Of a stretch of 64,000 nt of DNA, positions 1-9,282 are shown piece by piece (positions within the stretch are counted from its first letter, which is position 1; the number at the start of each line of letters is the position of its first letter). The DNA is from Tuctoria greenei. Lineage: Eukaryota > Streptophyta > Magnoliopsida > Poales > Poaceae. The stretch spans positions 4,836,001-4,900,000 of the forward strand of contig JAYESD010000001.1 of NCBI GenBank assembly GCA_036927565.1, read 5' to 3'. Below the pieces are notes generated by a model. The model was not told the DNA's origin, made no database searches, and saw nothing but the letters and a program-made list of their open reading frames with translations. The position numbers and the translations under genes are program-made.

Positions 1-173
1 CATCATATGGACTCTGTAGATTACTGGAGCAATGAGCTTAATTTCACAATCGAGAATCTCTGACCAAATTTGTTTGAATACAAGTTATATGCTCTATCTG
101 TTATGTTGACTAACAGACTGCTCACATAATTCAGTGGCTAACGTTTAGATCATATGGCTGCCATTCTTTGTAG

Positions 174-466
174 GCTTATTATCTGATGCAATCACCTGAG
201 ACGAAGGCAGCTGGCGAAGCTATTGGATTTGGTTCTGCCTTTTTATTTGCTTGTGTATTTGGTACGTTTTGCCCTCATGTGCTTCTGTTTTAATGAAATT
301 CAGGTCTGATATCGACTTATTGAGAAGTCTAATCATGCTGCCCTACTTATTTTCAGGTATCAGGTTGTACAATAGCCGGAAATTGGTGCCATCTGGTCTT
401 CTTGTAGCTCTTTCTCTTGGTGCACTGGGCGTTTTCTACTCTGCTTACTTGCAAGACAAGGTTTAA
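174..466 (+). CDS. TMEM14/FATTY ACID EXPORT-like membrane protein, 3' exons
   Basis: These are the last two coding exons, 174..261 and 357..466, of a small plastid or endomembrane protein of the TMEM14 (FAX) family; the rest lies left of the window. Exon 174..261 follows a TTTGTAG acceptor and ends at a GTACGT donor. The last exon follows TTTTCAG and ends at TAA (464-466). The joined reading has two hydrophobic segments typical of the family: a Gly/Ala/Phe-rich helix ending in the FGIRL motif, then a short basic loop with a Lys-Leu-Val-Pro turn, then a second Gly/Leu-rich helix and a charged LQDKV tail. FAX proteins of this family take part in fatty-acid export from plastids; which member this is cannot be told from about 65 residues. 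Family assignment is from recognition of the C-terminal pattern only. Confidence 0.72.
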
Positions 467-793
467 ACCAATTTGGTTTAGTAGCTTTAGAATTTTGTAT
501 CACCCGAAGCTTCCTTGAAGGTCTGCGTTTTTAGATGTAGAACTTTGTTTGGACCAACTAGCCATGTTCGTTCCTTTGACGTAGTCGTAGCAAACAGCCA
601 TGTAGTCGTACCTCCAAGCTTCCCATCGATGTGCTGGTTGCAACGCTGCTTATGATCTGAATGATCGAGAACCTATGAAAAAATTTCAGCCTGTTGTTGC
701 TGAGGATACTGGTGGGACGTACAGAAATGTTTGGTTCCGGTGCAGTTTCCACTCCCCGCCCGACAGATTAGGAGAACAGGTGTGTCGCTGACG
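467..793 (+). other. 3' UTR and flank of the FAX-like gene
   Basis: AT-moderate sequence after the stop codon that probably holds the 3' UTR. I see no second gene and no clear poly(A) signal. Bases 786-793 (CGCTGACG) are the left target-site copy of the next element. Confidence 0.4.
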
Positions 794-1264
794 TATGGGT
801 GGCCAACGTGCCGGGCCGGCCGGGCTCGTGCCTAAAAAACTTGGGCCCGACACGGCCCGGAAAAAAATCGGGCTGTGCTGGGCCGGCCCACGGGTCGGGG
901 GTTCAGGCCCAGACACGGCCCGAATTCATTTTAACCGTGCCGGGCCATATCGGGCCGTGTCGGGTCGGGCCGGCCCGTAGACAATTTTAGTTAAAAAATA
1001 TAATAAAAATAACTGAAAAATTACTATTCGGGTCTAAACGGGTCGTGCCGGGCCAGGCCACCCGGCGGGCTGATCGTGCCGGGCCTAATCGGGCCGTGCC
1101 AGCAAGCCCGACGGGCCGAAGATCCAGGCCCGGGCACGGCCCGTGTCGTGCCTCGGGCCGGCCCGGGCCCGATTTTTTCGGGCCGGGCCGGGTCGTGCTC
1201 GTGCCGGGCCATTTTGTCGTGTTTCGGGATGACCCGTTTGGCCCGGCCCATTTGGCCACCTCTA
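794..1264. mobile_element. hAT-type MITE, GGGCC-rich, with 8-bp target duplication
   Basis: A 471-bp non-autonomous element. Its ends form a 13-bp terminal inverted repeat with two mismatches (TATGGGTGGCCAA against the reverse complement of TTGGCCACCTCTA). It is flanked by exact 8-bp copies CGCTGACG at 786-793 and 1265-1272. An 8-bp duplication with TA..TA ends is characteristic of the hAT superfamily. The interior is dominated by overlapping GGGCC, CCCGG and GGCCCG words on both strands, so much of it can fold on itself, with an AT-rich centre near 980-1020. The plus-strand ORFs across it are by-products of the GC-rich repeat and are not genes. Confidence 0.88.
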
Positions 1265-1290
1265 CGCTGACGGTCGTGGGTTATCAATTA

Positions 1291-1364
1291 CTCCTGTTTT
1301 CAAATATTTATCGTCTTTTTATTTATTTTTACTAAAAGATGACAAGTATTTGAGACGGAAGGAG
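1291..1364. mobile_element. Stowaway MITE (74 bp)
   Basis: A minimal Tc1/mariner-type MITE with TA duplications at 1289-1290 and 1365-1366. Its ends start CTCCTG.. and finish ..GGAAGGAG, and the two halves are imperfect inverted repeats (CAAATATTT near the left, AAGTATTTG near the right). It lies only 18 bp from the right target copy of the hAT element. Confidence 0.75.
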
Positions 1365-1443
1365 TATGCAGCAACCGTCAGATAGTGGTTTGAAATCGTT
1401 GGCCACCAAAATCCAGGACTTGTATGGTATGAGATAAATTATA

Positions 1444-1522
1444 CTTGCTCCATACTCAAATAAATCATGTTTTATTGACTAACTTTTGTTAAAAAAAGTC
1501 ATTTAATTAGAGATGGAGTGAG
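1444..1522. mobile_element. Stowaway MITE (79 bp)
   Basis: TA duplications at 1442-1443 and 1523-1524 flank CTTGCTCCAT... / ...ATGGAGTGAG, with inner arms TAAATCATG and an approximate complement near 1500. This is the usual grass Stowaway form, but more diverged than the copy at 1291. Confidence 0.65.
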
Positions 1523-1967
1523 TATATTTGGACACGGCATATATTCTGATTGCCTTTTTGTTGGGCATACATGATTAGGGAAAAGAAGAGGGAAGGCGCA
1601 TCAACACATTTACTGTTGCCTATCGTCGTTGATACCATCTGTTGGCTGTGTGTGTACTTCTCGTGGCCGTTTCTGGTCGTTCACTTGTTCATCCCGCTTT
1701 GCATTTTGTGAGAGCACACGTTAAACTTTGGCAGCCCGCTGCGGTATTGCCTCTGCAACTGGCAAGTTTTCATACTCGGTAGCAGCAGCAGTTCACTCGT
1801 CCCTGCCGGAGCAGAGTCCACAGCGAAACGGACGATGCGTCTGTATCCATCACTCCGTGGCTCCGTGCAGCCTGGTGAGTAAGGTATACGTACTATTCTC
1901 TTTCTACTTTTGCAATATTTACTTTAAAATTACACTACCTAGTATCCTATACAGTATCACCAGTGTG
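1523..1967. other. Intergenic, no gene recognised
   Basis: No ORF here looks like a plant protein. The stretch has ordinary mixed composition, and I see no repeat apart from the MITE that begins at its right edge. Confidence 0.4.
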
Positions 1968-2311
1968 GGTGGTTTAAGACTGACCGCAGCGGCCACGCTA
2001 TACGCCACGCCCCTATGCGCGTATAGCGGCCTTGCGGAGCCGCATCGGCCACGGTAAAGAGGTCTCTATTTTCCAGATATGAACAGTATAGCGCTAAATG
2101 TAGAGACACCTTTATATGGAGAGAGAAGGAAAGGAAGAGAAAGAAATGAAGGAAAAAAAAAGAAATAAAGGGGGAGAAAGGAAAATAGTATAAAGGTCTG
2201 ATTTAGAGGTGAACGAGTAGAGTGAACACAACTATAAAAAGAGAATCTTTTTAAAAATAGGATATAAAAGTAGAATATAGATATGAACCGGTGCGAATAG
2301 TCTTAACCACC
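1968..2311. mobile_element. MITE with GGTGGTT(T)AAGAC termini
   Basis: About 344 bp bounded by an inverted repeat: GGTGGTTTAAGACTG at the left and, reverse-complemented, GGTGGTTAAGACTATT at the right. Inside the left end is a CG-rich arm (GCAGCGG, GCGTATAGCGG). The middle is an A+G-rich tract (2118-2200). A clear target duplication was not found, so the superfamily is uncertain; PIF- or Mutator-related is possible. Confidence 0.6.
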
Positions 2312-2796
2312 GCAGAATATCGAGCGTAGCCACTGGCTTTTACGAGATTGCATATCTAGTTAGTTCGGTGGGAAATGTGGAAGCTGAAGGGAACTGGGAA
2401 AGAACGAGCGAGGCTCGGTCGGCTACAGCTGGCGTAGCCCACTCGGGCTCGATGCTAGTATGGCTTCATCGCGTGTCTTACTGAGGGAAAATTTCCTGTC
2501 TTTTTCTCCTTAATCAGTATCTGGGGTAACTGACCCCGTATATTTATAACAAAGAATAAAAACTGGGAGGGAACTGACAAACAAACGGGAAAAAAACATC
2601 TGCAGTTGATCCGTGATCAAGTGATACGAACTTACCATGTATTTCAAGCAATCTAGCTGAAACAGTTAATGGTAATTACTCACTCTCCTTTTAAGTTATT
2701 ATCATTAAAGTAAGAATTTCAGTTTAAAAATAAACTAGAGCTGTTGTTCTAATCATAGAACTGAGCGAGTATTAATCATGTACAGTACTACGCGCG
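2312..2796. other. Downstream flank of the OVATE gene
   Basis: Lies 3' of the minus-strand OVATE family gene and should contain its 3' UTR. No other gene or repeat is evident. Confidence 0.4.
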
Positions 2797-3990
2797 TTAG
2801 CGCCACACCCGTGCAGTATGCCGGTGGCGCTGCGGCGGCGATGGCGCCCTCAGCTGGGGCGGCGCTGGCCTGGGTGATGATTCGCGGTGCTGAACCTGAG
2901 CGTGAGCCTTGGTGGAGAAAGCCTCGTCCCAGATCTCGGTGAAGGCCCGGATGATGGCGTCGTGGTGGCGCGGCGCGTTGAGCGCGAGGAAGTGGCGGAG
3001 CAGCTCGCGGAGCTCGTCGCCCGTCACGATCCTGTTCTCCACGATCATGTTCACCATCGACCGACGGAAGTCGCTCAGCGGGTCGTCCGACTGCTTTACA
3101 ACTGCCACAGTCCCGTCGAGCCTGACGGCGCCGCCGTCGAGGCTCTTCGCCTTCCGGTGCTTCGGCGCCTGCCGTTGCTGTAGGGGGAAGCTGTTCATGT
3201 CTTCTTTCTGTTTCGGCGCCTGCGGTTGCTGTTGCTGTTGGAGGAAGCTGTTCACGTCTTCTTCCTGTTTGCTGCCTTTGTCCGTGCTCTTCGTGTTCCG
3301 GGGCTGCTCTGGCTGCAATGGCAACGACGGAGGTAGCGGTTGTCTGGAGAGGACGGCTCCTTCCTGCCTGACGCCTTTGTCCATGCTCTTTGCCTCCCTG
3401 CGCAGCTGCGTCTGAAACTGGAAAGAAGGTGGCGGCGGCGGAGGGGGCGGAGTGAAGTCGCCGTGACCTTCTTTATTACCGTCATGCCTGTCGCCGCTGT
3501 GCACAGCTTGCTGCTTCGCCACCGGCTGCGACGTTAATGGCAGCGGAGGTGGAGACAAGTAACTCTTGCTGCTCTTCCGCCCCCACGACACAACGCTCTG
3601 CTCGAGCTCGTTGAGCTGCCTCAGCAGGCCGGAGAAGCTCGGCGTGTTCTCCCGCTTGCCGCAGTTCACCTCCTCGCCGTCGCCATCAGCCTCCGCGTCT
3701 TTCCACGGGAATAAGGACGACGACGACGCAGAGGGCACGGTGAGCGTGCCCGTCGACCCCGACGCCGACGGGTGCGCGGCGGCCCGCACCCTGCGCCACG
3801 TCGCCGACGTCGCGGTGGACGCCTCCGTGGAGTAGGGCGACGCGGACGAGGCAGCGACCGCCACGGCCTTGGCGTCCTTGCAGCCGCATCCGAGCGCGAA
3901 CCCGCCGACGCCGAGACGCTTCTTTGCCGCAGCGACGGGGCTCATTCCTCGCATGTACGTACGTCCGCTCGTGTCGCACTCGCGGTTCAC
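2797..3990 (-). CDS. OVATE family protein (OFP), transcriptional regulator
   Basis: Single-exon gene of 397 residues, as is usual for OFPs. The C-terminal OVATE domain spans roughly residues 305-365: a VVKQSDDPLSDFRRSM start, a VENRIVTGDELRELL helix, then HHDAIIRAFTEIWDEAF. That order is diagnostic. Upstream the protein is low in complexity, with Ser/Ala-rich, Pro-rich (a run of eight prolines near residue 190) and Gln-rich stretches. Around residues 225-290 there are short imperfect repeats (KSTDKG, QKEDMNSF). Known OFPs are plant-specific repressors that bind KNOX/BELL homeodomain and TRM proteins and shape organs. A second in-frame ATG (MRGMSPV, residue 13) could be the true start. The short Arg-rich tail after the domain is less conserved. 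No frame damage is seen, so the gene is probably functional. Confidence 0.9.
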   Translation of the reverse strand: MNRECDTSGRTYMRGMSPVAAAKKRLGVGGFALGCGCKDAKAVAVAASSASPYSTEASTATSATWRRVRAAAHPSASGSTGTLTVPSASSSSLFPWKDAEADGDGEEVNCGKRENTPSFSGLLRQLNELEQSVVSWGRKSSKSYLSPPPLPLTSQPVAKQQAVHSGDRHDGNKEGHGDFTPPPPPPPPSFQFQTQLRREAKSMDKGVRQEGAVLSRQPLPPSLPLQPEQPRNTKSTDKGSKQEEDVNSFLQQQQQPQAPKQKEDMNSFPLQQRQAPKHRKAKSLDGGAVRLDGTVAVVKQSDDPLSDFRRSMVNMIVENRIVTGDELRELLRHFLALNAPRHHDAIIRAFTEIWDEAFSTKAHAQVQHRESSPRPAPPQLRAPSPPQRHRHTARVWR

Positions 3991-4084
3991 AGGAGTCTTG
4001 GACGGTGGCTAGCTACCCGTCCCCGGAACCGGGTCCTTGTATGCTGGGTCGGCGTCTGGCTGCTAGTCCCCGTGAGCTGGTTAA

Positions 4085-4095
4085 CTATTATAAAG
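4085..4095 (-). promoter_or_regulatory. Candidate TATA box of the OVATE gene
   Basis: On the minus strand this reads CTTTATAATAG, about 95-105 bp upstream of the start codon. This would leave a 5' UTR of about 65-75 bp, a plausible length. Position is the only support. Confidence 0.4.
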
Positions 4096-5496
4096 CGACG
4101 GCCAAGTCAGGTGAGGCGACCTGCGTAGTGTACTGTGTACAACAAACAGTTTGCCTAGACACCGTTCACGTCTCTTTTTTAGACACAGGGACTCAGGGAA
4201 GCATCAACGACGTTAAGCAGAAGCAAAAATAACTATTTTCAGCGAGCCATGAACAGAGAAGAATGGAACCGTAGAAGGTAGAACTCGTAGGCCGGCCTTC
4301 GTTTCGATTTGTCCACTTCAGTAGGGTAGCCAGTGGAACCGTATCCTTCGGCGCAAGTGTTTGACAGATACAGGGGAACTACTAGTGAACAATGCTGGTT
4401 CGCAAGCCGCTCTGCATGCGCAATCATACACCTCGCACAGCTGAGCTTTGAGATGGTCCCTGCAACAGCAAGATCGGGCATGCACAAAACGTCCGGCCAT
4501 CTGCAGCGCAGCTGCTGAGTTGCGAGGGAACCTGCAAACTCTGCTCCGAGTGGACTCCTCTGGATAAGGGGTGAGTTGCGAGTTTCAAGGGTCCTGTCCA
4601 CACTGGGAAGAGCCATGGTCCATGGGAACGGCCATGCGTTTCGGTGGATTTCTCTTTTCAGGCCTCGGCATCCTCATGCAGTCATGTGCAGCGAGCCTGA
4701 TCGAATCATCCAAGCGTGAAAGCGTGTAGGACCATATCCGAACGCGAGGGCTGACATGAGAGCGTAGTCGTCGCGCACGAGTTCTCATGAGCATTAGCTG
4801 TAAACCTGAATCTAGCGACTATTAAATTGCTCCCTGCAGCAGCTGAACACGTATAGGTCCCATGCCGCGAATCCTACTCGGATCATCTGATAGGGGCGTG
4901 ACCTAGCATCCTCCTCGTGACGAGAGAGACGTCCAAATTGATTGACACCGAAGAAGATCCGAGATTGTGATTTTTTTGCATGCCCTCCATAAAAATCCTG
5001 TGTCGTCGACGATTCTCTTTTATTTTTCATATCAGGAATAGCTACAACTTTTAAAGCTGAGCAGAAACCTGACAATTTCATAGCAACTGAAGACGGGGGT
5101 CGACAAGGCGACTCGAGGTGCCACTCCTCGTGAACATGTGCATCACTGAAACTTTAAGAAGCCTGAAGCGCGATCAGCTTGTTCGGTTACTCCTCTCCTG
5201 CGGCTCGTGTCCGGATCGTTCTGCACTTTGCTCCCCGTACCCAGCCCTGGACTCGTGGCTGCATCTCGCCTGATGAACGAAGAGGATAAGCATGATGTAG
5301 AAGGATATGTAAAACAGGAGGGATCAGGTCTGTCCACAGGGAGCATTAGCCTGCGATCGTGGGCATAATTATTCCGGGGGGAAGCTTGCTGCCCTGCATA
5401 TCATGGCGTCCAACAGACGTGCTAATTAACATGGTCCCTTGTTGGACGCGCGCGCTCTCTCGCCCACCCACAGCAATGAAACGCCTCGGCCTGTTT
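4096..5496. other. Intergenic, no gene recognised
   Basis: The left part is the OVATE promoter region. Several ORFs of 60-125 codons occur on both strands, but none has recognisable family features, biased composition or splice-supported extension. I treat the stretch as non-coding. Confidence 0.4.
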
Positions 5497-5590
5497 CGTC
5501 TTCTTCAGTCGCAGAGTGCCAAGCGGCAGGTTATGTCAGTAAGCGTCTTCTTCAGTCGCAGAGTGCCAAGCGGCAGGTTATGTCAGTAAG
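5497..5590. repeat. Perfect 47-bp tandem duplication
   Basis: The 47-bp unit starting CGTCTTCTTCAG and ending TGTCAGTAAG (5497..5543) is repeated head to tail without a mismatch at 5544..5590. Complete identity means a recent event. Confidence 0.93.
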
Positions 5591-5929
5591 TGTGTTGTGT
5601 GTATCCTTGACTGCTGCTTGTGTCTTTGTTCGTGTAGCATGTGGAATACTGACGATTTTATTTTCTCTGTTCATGTAGCAGGGTAGCTTTGGTTTGTTGT
5701 TTGTCCTGTGGTATGCACCCATGTCACACTAGCCATATGAAGCCGTTAGCCCGTGACCGGTGGCCTGGCTTCACCCCGACTGACTGATGAGCGTCCCATA
5801 TCCGTGGCTATTCTTGGAGTTACGCTTCCATGGAGTACGCGAGACTGATCGTGATAACTGATCAGTAGCCTGTTTTGATCAGGGGAAAAAAAATCCAACT
5901 CAGACGCAAGTGGGCTAGGTCGGTTTACT
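5591..5929. other. Intergenic, no gene recognised
   Basis: No supported gene, RNA or repeat; T-rich near 5600-5700. Confidence 0.35.
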
Positions 5930-6255
5930 TTATGGGCCACATCTCGCTCCCGCCTGGACAAAATATCGTGAAACATCGCGGGTTCTCTGGTGCGAGAAGG
6001 CCCATGGATAACTGAACATGGCGCGGCCGCCGCACTTGACTAACCGGGCCAACGACGGTTTGCTGGGATAACACTGGAATCGTCGTTCGCCATCCCCTTC
6101 CCACAATCCCGAACAGAGGCCCCCGCTCCAAGCTTCGCAAGTCCCTCCCCGCTCCATCCACCGCGTCTCATTCAGCCTGCGCCGCCGCCTCCACGCGCGC
6201 TGCCACTTGCAGGACCCCCGCGTCGCGCGCTGCCCTGTTCTTCTGAATCCTGGTA
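5930..6255 (+). promoter_or_regulatory. Orphan promoter/5'-exon-like segment
   Basis: The stretch looks like the 5' end of a housekeeping plant gene read on the plus strand. It has GGGCC/GGCCCA site-II-like words (5932, 5998, 6046), then a C-rich, CpG-rich leader (6090-6235) ending CTGAATCCTG at a possible GTAATT donor (6251). No downstream exon or credible ORF follows before the Stowaway at 6509. It may be a captured or decayed gene 5' end. Evidence is compositional only. Confidence 0.3.
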
Positions 6256-6508
6256 ATTTGCTCTTTTCGAATGCTGTCCATGTAACGACATTGTTGCGAC
6301 TCCAGGAAAAAATACACTGCCTCAATGTCTTTTTATTTTTCACCCACTAGTTTATTTTTAAATTAATCAGTCACAAATAAAAAGATCAGAAGGCACAAAT
6401 AAAAAGATCAGGGTAAAATTTTATACACCATTACAGTAATAAAAGGAATAAACCAGGAATGTAATTAGAGGCTGCTGCAATTCTATTTGACCAGCAACAT
6501 TTTATATA

Positions 6509-6594
6509 CTCCCTCCGTCCTCGTCTCCGAAAACTTGTCGCTTTGTAGTTCATTTTTGAACTATAAAGCGACAAGTTTCGAAGGACGGAGGAAG
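6509..6594. mobile_element. Stowaway MITE (86 bp)
   Basis: TA duplications (6507-6508, 6595-6596) flank CTCCCTCCGTCC... / ...GGACGGAGGAAG. The arms are nearly complementary along the whole length (CTTGTCGCTTTGTAGTTCA against TGAACTATAAAGCGACAAG), so the element can form a long hairpin. Confidence 0.88.
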
Positions 6595-6906
6595 TAAAAA
6601 GAATTGGATTGCGTGCTCGTCGTGTGCCAACCATGTCCACGTTCCTTCTGGGCTTCGAGCCCTTGCACCCCATCCGGTCACTCTCCCGGCCCTGTGGGCC
6701 GTGGCCTGTTCTTTTTCTGACGTACATGTGGTTGTGAGTTGGTTCAGACTGCGCACGATGTGCATGTGCTTCAACTAGATGACGCTTTCTCGAATCGGAA
6801 GTAGCATATGAAACTATGAGAAGGACACATCCTTTATATATGAGGATAAGCACAGAGCTAAAGGCTGTGGTTAACCCACCTAGTTCCAGTTACGTAGTTT
6901 CTCGAG

Positions 6907-7047
6907 CTAAGACCATCCGCACCAGCGTACTCTAAAGCATACTCTATATTACTATTTTCCTTCAGTTTTTACAGTACATACTCTAAATTGCAGTATAAAA
7001 CAGTGTATCCAGTATGCTTTACAATGTGCCACTGTGAATGATCTAAG
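6907..7047. mobile_element. Possible short MITE
   Basis: Begins CTAAGACCATCCGCAC and ends with the imperfect complement GTGAATGATCTAAG. The inside is AT-rich and repeats the word TACTCTAAA. The ends match at only about two thirds of positions and no target duplication is certain, so this is a weak call. Confidence 0.35.
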
Positions 7048-7625
7048 CCTGCAGTTCGCCTTATCTCTAGTCCACTCAGCAACCAGCTACCACCTTCCTG
7101 ATGTAATGCCGATTCCAAAACACGCACTGGAATCTGCACGAATGATAAGATAACCATCCCTATCCGGTGAGAAATATCAACCGCGGGGCCCCATGCGCCT
7201 ATAGTGCACGTCCACTTCCCGACGGGACGGCGGGGACGCCGACCGATGGAGTGCGAATCGGCAGCACACGCCCGCTTTGGACTTTAGAACGAAGCAGCGT
7301 GAACGAACAATTCTGCCGAAAGATCGCACTCACCAGATCAAAAAGAGAGGCGAAGAAACGAACAAACAAGCATATCACATCGACTTTCATTCTCTCGCTT
7401 TAACCCAGAGCAAGAACACGCACGTACTTCTTCAGCAACATGTAAATAATTAGACGAGAGAACAATCCGCCATATTATTATTACCTCTAATCATATTCTC
7501 TCTGTACATCAGCTGGTGCCAAAATCGTCAGGAACGATAAACTACTTACTATAAGCAAGCACGCTGAAGCACTTGTGGAAGCAGCAGCTGAGCGATGGCA
7601 TCGTACGCAGAAAAGGTTCGAGCAG
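7048..7625. other. Intergenic and 3' flank of the small membrane protein gene
   Basis: No gene is supported. The right part (about 7540-7625) probably holds the 3' UTR of the minus-strand gene that follows. Confidence 0.35.
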
Positions 7626-7958
7626 CTAGCTGAGCTGACGGCGCGGCGGCGTCGCCTGGCGGCCGCACCGGTCGGAGGCGAAGAGCGAGAGCCAGGCCAG
7701 GACGGGCGTGCCGAGGAGGACGAGCCCCGCGGGCACCATCCAGAGCCGCGCGTGCGCGGGGTGGAACGCGAGCGCCCACCACACCAGCAGCGCGGCGCCG
7801 CCGAGCCCCACCGCGACGAGACACGCGGCCGTGGCTGACAGGCACGACCACGGCGCCCTCCGAATTGTTGCGCCCGTGTCCGCCGCGCCGGCCCGCGTGG
7901 GCGTGGCTCCGGGATGGCTGTGCTTTTCGTGAGGCCCCGGGGCCGCTGCTGGCTCCAT
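7626..7958 (-). CDS. Small two-helix membrane protein, function unknown
   Basis: A 110-residue single-exon ORF (ATG at 7956-7958). I chose this start rather than the upstream in-frame ATGs because a strong TATA box lies about 55 bp before it and the ATG has G at +4. The N-terminal 45 residues are polar, His/Pro/Ala-rich and Arg-containing. Two strongly hydrophobic segments follow, about residues 50-70 (ending LLVWWALAF) and 77-98 (starting with a Trp-Met-Val-Pro turn), with HPAHAR between them, and then a basic Arg/Pro tail. This layout suggests a hairpin membrane protein with both ends on the same side. GC-rich codon use fits grass genes. I do not recognise a named family. Confidence 0.6.
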   Translation of the reverse strand: MEPAAAPGPHEKHSHPGATPTRAGAADTGATIRRAPWSCLSATAACLVAVGLGGAALLVWWALAFHPAHARLWMVPAGLVLLGTPVLAWLSLFASDRCGRQATPPRRQLS

Positions 7959-8009
7959 GGTGGAGCCGGAGGAGAGGTGACACGCGGCCGGTGTCCAAGC
8001 TTTTATGCG

Positions 8010-8018
8010 CATATATAG
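8010..8018 (-). promoter_or_regulatory. TATA box of the small membrane protein gene
   Basis: Minus-strand GCTATATAT lies in a GC-rich setting about 55 bp upstream of the chosen ATG. It implies a leader of about 25 bp. Confidence 0.55.
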
Positions 8019-8183
8019 CCCCCACGGGCCGCGGACTGCCCCGTGAGTTGCACCGGCGGCGGCCGTGTTGCTTTTGTATTGTCCATGGACAATGGACTTG
8101 CTTTGCGCATCGTGCAAATACAGCAAAAAAAAAAAAAAAGGTACTCACTCTTAGTTCAAAAATGGACTAAGAAGTGACATGTA

Positions 8184-8280
8184 TTCCTCTTTCTCAAATT
8201 ATTTATTATTAGGATAAGTTTTTTAGTTCAATTTTGAATTAAAAAGTTCGTCTTAACGACAACTAATCGGAAGAAGGAAG
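8184..8280. mobile_element. Stowaway-like MITE (97 bp)
   Basis: TA duplications at 8182-8183 and 8281-8282 flank TTCCTCTTTCTC... / ...GGAAGAAGGAAG. There is a central inverted repeat, TTTTTAGTTCAATTTTGAATTAAAAA, written here as two halves around 8219-8246. More diverged than the 6509 copy. Confidence 0.6.
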
Positions 8281-8282
8281 TA

Positions 8283-8498
8283 TTTTGGGACATCTCATCG
8301 AATGAAGAATCAGGTGCGTAGTTAACCCCATGTTGGCCATTTATAAGAACCGGAATTTGGAGCTAAGTAGGGCGGAGCGAAAGATTTCTGCCCTAGAGCT
8401 TCACCTGAGAGCGTAGTTCCAGGAATTGTCAATTAAGACGCCGAATCAAAATTACTCACTGAACCCCAAATTGTCATTACCGACGACAACTGAAATGG
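8283..8498. other. Intergenic, no gene recognised
   Basis: No supported feature apart from being the 3' flank of the candidate secreted-peptide ORF. Confidence 0.3.
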
Positions 8499-8735
8499 TC
8501 ATCCCGTTCGTGAACCTTCCGGTTGGCTTGACAGCAGAAAATTCATACTGTAATCAACACCGTACGGTGGAGCGTTGGCCTTGGAAAGGGTCACAAGATA
8601 GTTATTGTTGCCTGCATCAACAAGGAGTCTCCGAACTTGAAAGAGTACATGAGGCAATGTTGTAGATGAATGAAAAATAAGCAGGAGCGCTGCAATGAGG
8701 AGAGAGGAGCTGTAGAGTGCACGGGGCAGAGCCAT
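8499..8735 (-). CDS. Candidate small secreted peptide
   Basis: A 78-residue ORF that begins MALPRALYSSS followed by a 12-residue Leu/Ile/Ala core and a small-residue region, which is a convincing signal-peptide shape. The start has G at +4, and a TATATG sequence lies about 50 bp upstream near 8784 on the minus strand. The mature part (about 50 residues) has no cysteine pattern and no family I recognise. It could be real, a gene fragment or chance. Confidence 0.3.
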   Translation of the reverse strand: MALPRALYSSSLLIAALLLIFHSSTTLPHVLFQVRRLLVDAGNNNYLVTLSKANAPPYGVDYSMNFLLSSQPEGSRTG

Positions 8736-9096
8736 ATTCTGTTTTATGTACGCTGCACGCTTGAAACGTCTCTAAGGTTGCATATATTCCCAATGCACTT
8801 CGCATTGGCGTATGTTTGCTGCTTTCTGCATACGTTGCTCTTTGAGGTGTTCACTGTTTGACTGCTTCAACGAGAGAGGACGACTGGACGAGCATAGAAA
8901 CGGTGCAGCAGGGCCGGACCTGATGTAGTACCATTTACAGATTAATGTTGACTCTTTTGCAAAATTGAAGTGTATAAAATAATATTTAGCTTCTAACTGA
9001 AATATTAACAGGGGTTCAAATTATTATTTTAATCTGGGGGCTGGGCTACGGTGGTATTTTTTTTATAATGAGCATTCTATTAAACTCGGCAGTATT
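8736..9096. other. Intergenic
   Basis: No gene recognised. Bases 9092-9096 (GTATT) are the left target copy of the following element. Confidence 0.35.
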
Positions 9097-9282
9097 TGTT
9101 GAAGTTAATCATGTTCTCTAGAATAAAATAGAGATTAGGGGGTGTCCAGGTCGGATACGATTCATTATTAGAGATATAGTTCAAAGTAAGTTAGAGTCGG
9201 ATGAGATTGTATGGGAATCTCTATATATAGTTGCCGTTTCCCCGGCCAAATTAATCAAGAAAAACAATATGGATTTCCAACA
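9097..9282 (+). repeat. 5' LTR of the gag-only element
   Basis: 186 bp, TG...CA ends. It contains TCTATATATAG near 9220, a TATA box in the expected place about 60 bp from the LTR end. It differs from the 3' LTR by a limited number of substitutions. Confidence 0.87.

Noticed and set aside
794..1264. GC-rich block as a CpG-island promoter or gene exon
   Set aside because: Exact 8-bp target copies and terminal inverted repeats show it is a hAT MITE; the ORFs are repeat artefacts.
4239..4616. 125-codon minus-strand ORF
   Set aside because: No family features, no promoter and ordinary non-coding composition.
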